From: an uncultured Oscillospiraceae bacterium
Lineage (GTDB): Bacteria; Bacillota; Clostridia; UBA1381
DNA length: 7,828 nucleotides
Direction of reading: 5' to 3'
Assembly: GCA_945876665.1 (NCBI GenBank)
Contig: CAMCPC010000051.1
Coordinates: forward strand, 1 to 7,828
In this document: positions 6,301 to 7,828 of the stretch, one piece after another
Layout: each line of letters begins with the position of its first letter
How positions within the stretch are numbered: position 1 is the stretch's first letter
Position numbers and translations under genes: made by a program
The notes under the pieces: model-generated
Database searches by the model: none
What the model was told of the DNA's origin: nothing
What the model saw: only the letters and a program-made list of their open reading frames with translations

Positions 6301-7828
6301 TTCATAGCCGGTGTAAGAACTGTTTGGTCTGTAGCACTGTCAACTACTACTGTTGTGCCGTCAGCCTTAACAATCTTCATTGTTATGCCTTCTGTTGCAA
6401 AGTCGCTGTATGAAAGTTCTTTTGTATTACCGTTATCATATTTAACAGTAATCTTTGCTCCATTACCAAGCTTAGCACCATACTGTGTATTTTCGTCTGT
6501 TGTAATACCTGTTACTGCGTAACCTGTACCAATATCTGTTGTACTTGTGCTGATTGCTCTGTTCTTAAGCTGACCTACAAGCACAGGTGTTACTGATGTG
6601 TAATCCGAAAGACCGGCAGGAACAACGAATACATATTTGTCTGCCATAGTATCAGCATCATATTCTGTACCGTTGATTGTTGTGCCTGATGTGTACTTAT
6701 TATCATTAGGAACATTTGTTGTACCTGTATAGAAAATTAGTTTTGAAGAACCAATTTCTGATACTTTCTTTGTTGTCGGAGTTGCTGTTGATGCTGATGA
6801 CATGTTGTAGCCTATTTCAACGTTAGCAAAGTTTATTGTGTGTGTTCCTGTTGTATCTTCTGTATAAGTCAAATCATTAGCTGTCGCTGTTGCAGTTCTA
6901 AGAATCATTGTATCTGTTACTGCAGTAATTGTATATGTAGCGAATTTACCGGCAGTAAGTGCTGTTGGCTCACTATTAGCCTTATCCGTTTCTGATGATA
7001 CATAGAATTTGTTTTCACCTTCTGCAAGCTTTGTCTGATCACCAACAAGCTGAAGCTTGCCGGCAGCATCAACGTAGTACAAAGCAAGACCGTTAGTTCC
7101 GAATGCTGAATATACAATTTCTTCTGTATCGCCATTATTATATGTCTTAACAACTGTTAATTTTTCTGCAGACGATCCCGTAAGAATGTCCTTAATAGCT
7201 GTTCCGGTATAGTAAGCACTTGCAGTACCGAAAGTTGTTGCTTTGTCTCCTGTGGTCTGGTTTGTGACACTACTGACGCTTTTGGCAGCAACGGTAATTG
7301 CGCCAAGATCATATATTGCTGTCTTATTATCCAATGTGTAAGAAACATACACATGTTTGTTGTCATCTGTTGTTGCAAGTTTTGTTGTTGTTGTAAGTTC
7401 TCTTTCCGTAGAAAGTGTAGACGCATCCTTACCTGCTACATCTACATAGAACTTCAAGCCCTTGAAATCCGAATTTGTCGGCTCAATCGGTGTTTGATCG
7501 CCTCCCTCAGTCTTATGAGGTGTTACAGTAATGCCTGCCGGTTCAAATTTGTTGCCTTCTATGTATGAACCTAATAGCTTTGTCAATGTACCTGATACCG
7601 TAATGCTGTCAAGATAATCACTTGCTGATGCAGGGAATATATCTATAATATTACTTGTTACATCTTCACCATCTTTATCCGTTATTTTAAAGTAATTTTT
7701 TAGGTTAACCATATAGTCTGAATCATTAAATTCATTAATCCATTGGAAACCATCTGTATCTGCGCCTTCCAAGCCTCTTCCCATTACCAAGATATTATTA
7801 CCTAAACCTGCTTGAATTGCTTTAGCTC
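3333..7828 (-). CDS. Giant SLH-anchored Ig-like repeat surface protein, 5' end outside window (partial)
   Basis: The frame is open to the right edge, so the start and signal peptide are missing. The TTG near 7790 is internal, since codons for AKAIQAGLGNNI precede it. The 1,497 visible residues (numbered from 7826) show: an unassigned N-terminal part (1-180); Big_3-like modules at about 181-300, 434-532 and 758-860, with similar cores YNNGDTEEI, YDNGNTKEL and YEGATTPTTI; YDG/MBG-like modules at about 540-650 (KEYDGTT), 653-757 (GTDAGNYTLG) and 862-965 (KVYGQDD); an Fn3-like module at about 971-1048; Gly8 at 1125-1132; a Big_2 module at 1134-1211 (WTSSNEKVATVDQNG); a VEPT linker; SLH modules at about 1240-1430; and a Pro/Glu/Ala tail to 1497. 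SLH modules hold proteins non-covalently to pyruvylated wall polysaccharide, so this is a cell-wall surface protein, probably adhesive or structural. It is Thr-rich with a single Cys (in NRGCITAK). No catalytic domain is seen. A hairpin pair follows the stop. Module boundaries are by eye. Confidence 0.93.
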   Translation of the reverse strand, partial: AKAIQAGLGNNILVMGRGLEGADTDGFQWINEFNDSDYMVNLKNYFKITDKDGEDVTSNIIDIFPASASDYLDSITVSGTLTKLLGSYIEGNKFEPAGITVTPHKTEGGDQTPIEPTNSDFKGLKFYVDVAGKDASTLSTERELTTTTKLATTDDNKHVYVSYTLDNKTAIYDLGAITVAAKSVSSVTNQTTGDKATTFGTASAYYTGTAIKDILTGSSAEKLTVVKTYNNGDTEEIVYSAFGTNGLALYYVDAAGKLQLVGDQTKLAEGENKFYVSSETDKANSEPTALTAGKFATYTITAVTDTMILRTATATANDLTYTEDTTGTHTINFANVEIGYNMSSASTATPTTKKVSEIGSSKLIFYTGTTNVPNDNKYTSGTTINGTEYDADTMADKYVFVVPAGLSDYTSVTPVLVGQLKNRAISTSTTDIGTGYAVTGITTDENTQYGAKLGNGAKITVKYDNGNTKELSYSDFATEGITMKIVKADGTTVVVDSATDQTVLTPAMNGGFVQFFYNGTKIGTSTPLTVNKKTVGYSSDANIYTPSVTKEYDGTTKLAESDKAKVEFKIDESDLEAADNLSGKLEITGVTYSYNNKNVAIEKDIVASETSQGSLAVNGSTDDVNKFNANYTLASLTPNTTVYNRGCITAKTLNVTTITGVPSVEVGATTGLTGTATLALKNESATDTNSNIVKGDVVTLTYKYEYNAADVNAVGTPDVTITTTGTEGSTQLGLSGTDAGNYTLGTLPTTKGTVVNKKLNTITINTAPTKATYTYPDTKLDLTGIKFDLNYEGATTPTTIDLAQFITDGGIITLTDADGVQQIITAANATDTIKLAYGETTLNIAYGGKTTTTKVTTNKKPIKLSEITFAASKVYGQDDAAATKTATPPTGAIEAADADAVQFTFDAKFADESAGENKNVTISNVKLVKKGEGTTDPSVNYVIVKDNGDPIAETDTTTIDTGVISQGAQTAPAKPTVKVDSATNNIIVEGPLGENIEYSIDGGQTWQSDVTFTGLTKGTNYTVQARVKATADGNYAPSEPTASEPVTTFKYHVAIYKKNAKEGSEPAYEVYTNTTSAASKADLNALLPKKISNLKEFYTDAPATIKVEYPYTLAAENVLYYTTSGGGGGGGGSAVTITLDKTSVSGEVGNSEKVTATIKGSTATPKWTSSNEKVATVDQNGNITFVGEGKATVKINVSGTVKSVAVTVTAAKATPVPTVEPTVEPTDKPSEPDTPIIDVNYTKPYASGYEDDTFRPENKITRAELAAMIARLSYGDDLPDGAYVSSFPDIEADAWFNKYVGYLEDKNVLNGYEDGTFRPYDTVTRGEISTVIARAQRYELIPYSGIFADVTDSDWAKDYIQTLASQGIISGYEDGTFGPYSPLSRAEAVTIINNVLAPSTPIVTFTPNDIAGHWAEANIILAVNERMLGGTWSEDLNPVEIPTPEVTEPAEEEAPAPEATEAPAPEATEAPAEEVVPEGELDPTVKDEPAVPVNPEA
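3412..3471 (-). repeat. 24-nt tandem repeat in the acidic C-terminal tail
   Basis: A 24-nt unit is repeated exactly at 3412-3435 and 3436-3459, followed by a half copy at 3460-3471. It encodes PEATEAPA octapeptides in the tail after the SLH modules. Exact identity at DNA level marks recent duplication and a site of likely length variation in steps of eight residues. Confidence 0.9.
3540..4109 (-). other. SLH region: half, two full, half module
   Basis: The first unit (residues about 1240-1275) has only the second half of an SLH module, SGYEDDTFRPENKITRAEL. Two full modules follow: FPDIEADAW with NGYEDGTFRPYDTVTRGE (from 1287), and FADVTDSDW with SGYEDGTFGPYSPLSRAE (from 1347). A final segment from 1405 (NDIAGHWAEANIILAV) has only the first half. 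The halves sum to three module equivalents. The wall-polymer-binding TRAE motif is intact in unit 1, TRGE in unit 2 and SRAE in unit 3. Confidence 0.92.
4148..4179 (-). repeat. 12-nt tandem repeat in the pre-SLH Pro/Thr linker
   Basis: Two exact 12-nt units (4148-4159, 4160-4171) and a partial third encode VEPT VEPT in the linker ATPVPTVEPTVEPTDKPSEP between the Big_2 module and the first SLH half-module. It is a flexible spacer. Confidence 0.8.
4431..4454 (-). repeat. Poly-glycine (Gly8) hinge
   Basis: Eight consecutive glycine codons (GGT and GGC mixed) sit between TTS and SAVTITL, directly before the Big_2 module. They separate the long Ig-like ectodomain from the wall-proximal part. The mixed codons argue against a pure triplet expansion. 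Confidence 0.9.

Noticed and set aside
3333..7790. TTG at 7790 as the true start of the SLH protein
   Set aside because: The frame stays open to the window edge, there is no signal peptide and no ribosome binding site, and a secreted SLH protein needs an export signal, so the start lies outside.

Overview
The window looks like part of a chromosome of a Gram-positive anaerobe of class Clostridia, probably a gut or rumen Oscillospiraceae/Ruminococcaceae-like bacterium. This is inferred from moderate-to-low GC, S-layer homology (SLH) modules, a type I dockerin, YDG/MBG-type Ig-like repeats, a poly-glycine stretch before the SLH region and Pro/Thr/Glu linkers. No rRNA, tRNA or housekeeping gene is present to fix the taxonomy.

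All real genes read leftward (minus strand), and all three encode secreted or cell-surface proteins. In order of transcription: (1) 7828-3333 is a very large SLH surface protein whose 5' end lies beyond the right edge. Its 1,497 visible residues hold Ig-like modules (Big_3-like, YDG-like, one Fn3-like, one Big_2), a Gly8 hinge, a Pro/Thr linker, SLH modules and an acidic Pro/Glu/Ala tail. (2) 3153-784 is a complete 789-residue secreted protein: signal peptide, a putative Ig module, six tandem MBG-type repeats, an unrecognised ~120-residue module and a C-terminal type I dockerin. (3) 741-1 is the 5' part of a secreted protein dominated by Ser/Thr/Glu/Pro linkers, running off the left edge inside a tandem repeat.

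The 3154-3332 gap between genes 1 and 2 holds two consecutive RNA hairpins on the transcribed strand. The second is large, with a 10-bp perfect inner stem and an 11-bp outer stem, and is followed by a U-rich run. It is best read as a terminator or partial terminator. The 742-783 gap between genes 2 and 3 is only 42 nt with a good ribosome binding site and no terminator, so genes 2 and 3 are probably co-transcribed.

Functional reading (inference): the SLH protein would sit non-covalently on the cell wall as an adhesin or structural surface protein. The dockerin protein would be recruited by a cohesin-bearing partner that is not visible here. No catalytic domain, mobile element, CRISPR array or RNA gene was seen. 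The plus strand has only shadow ORFs opposite these genes.
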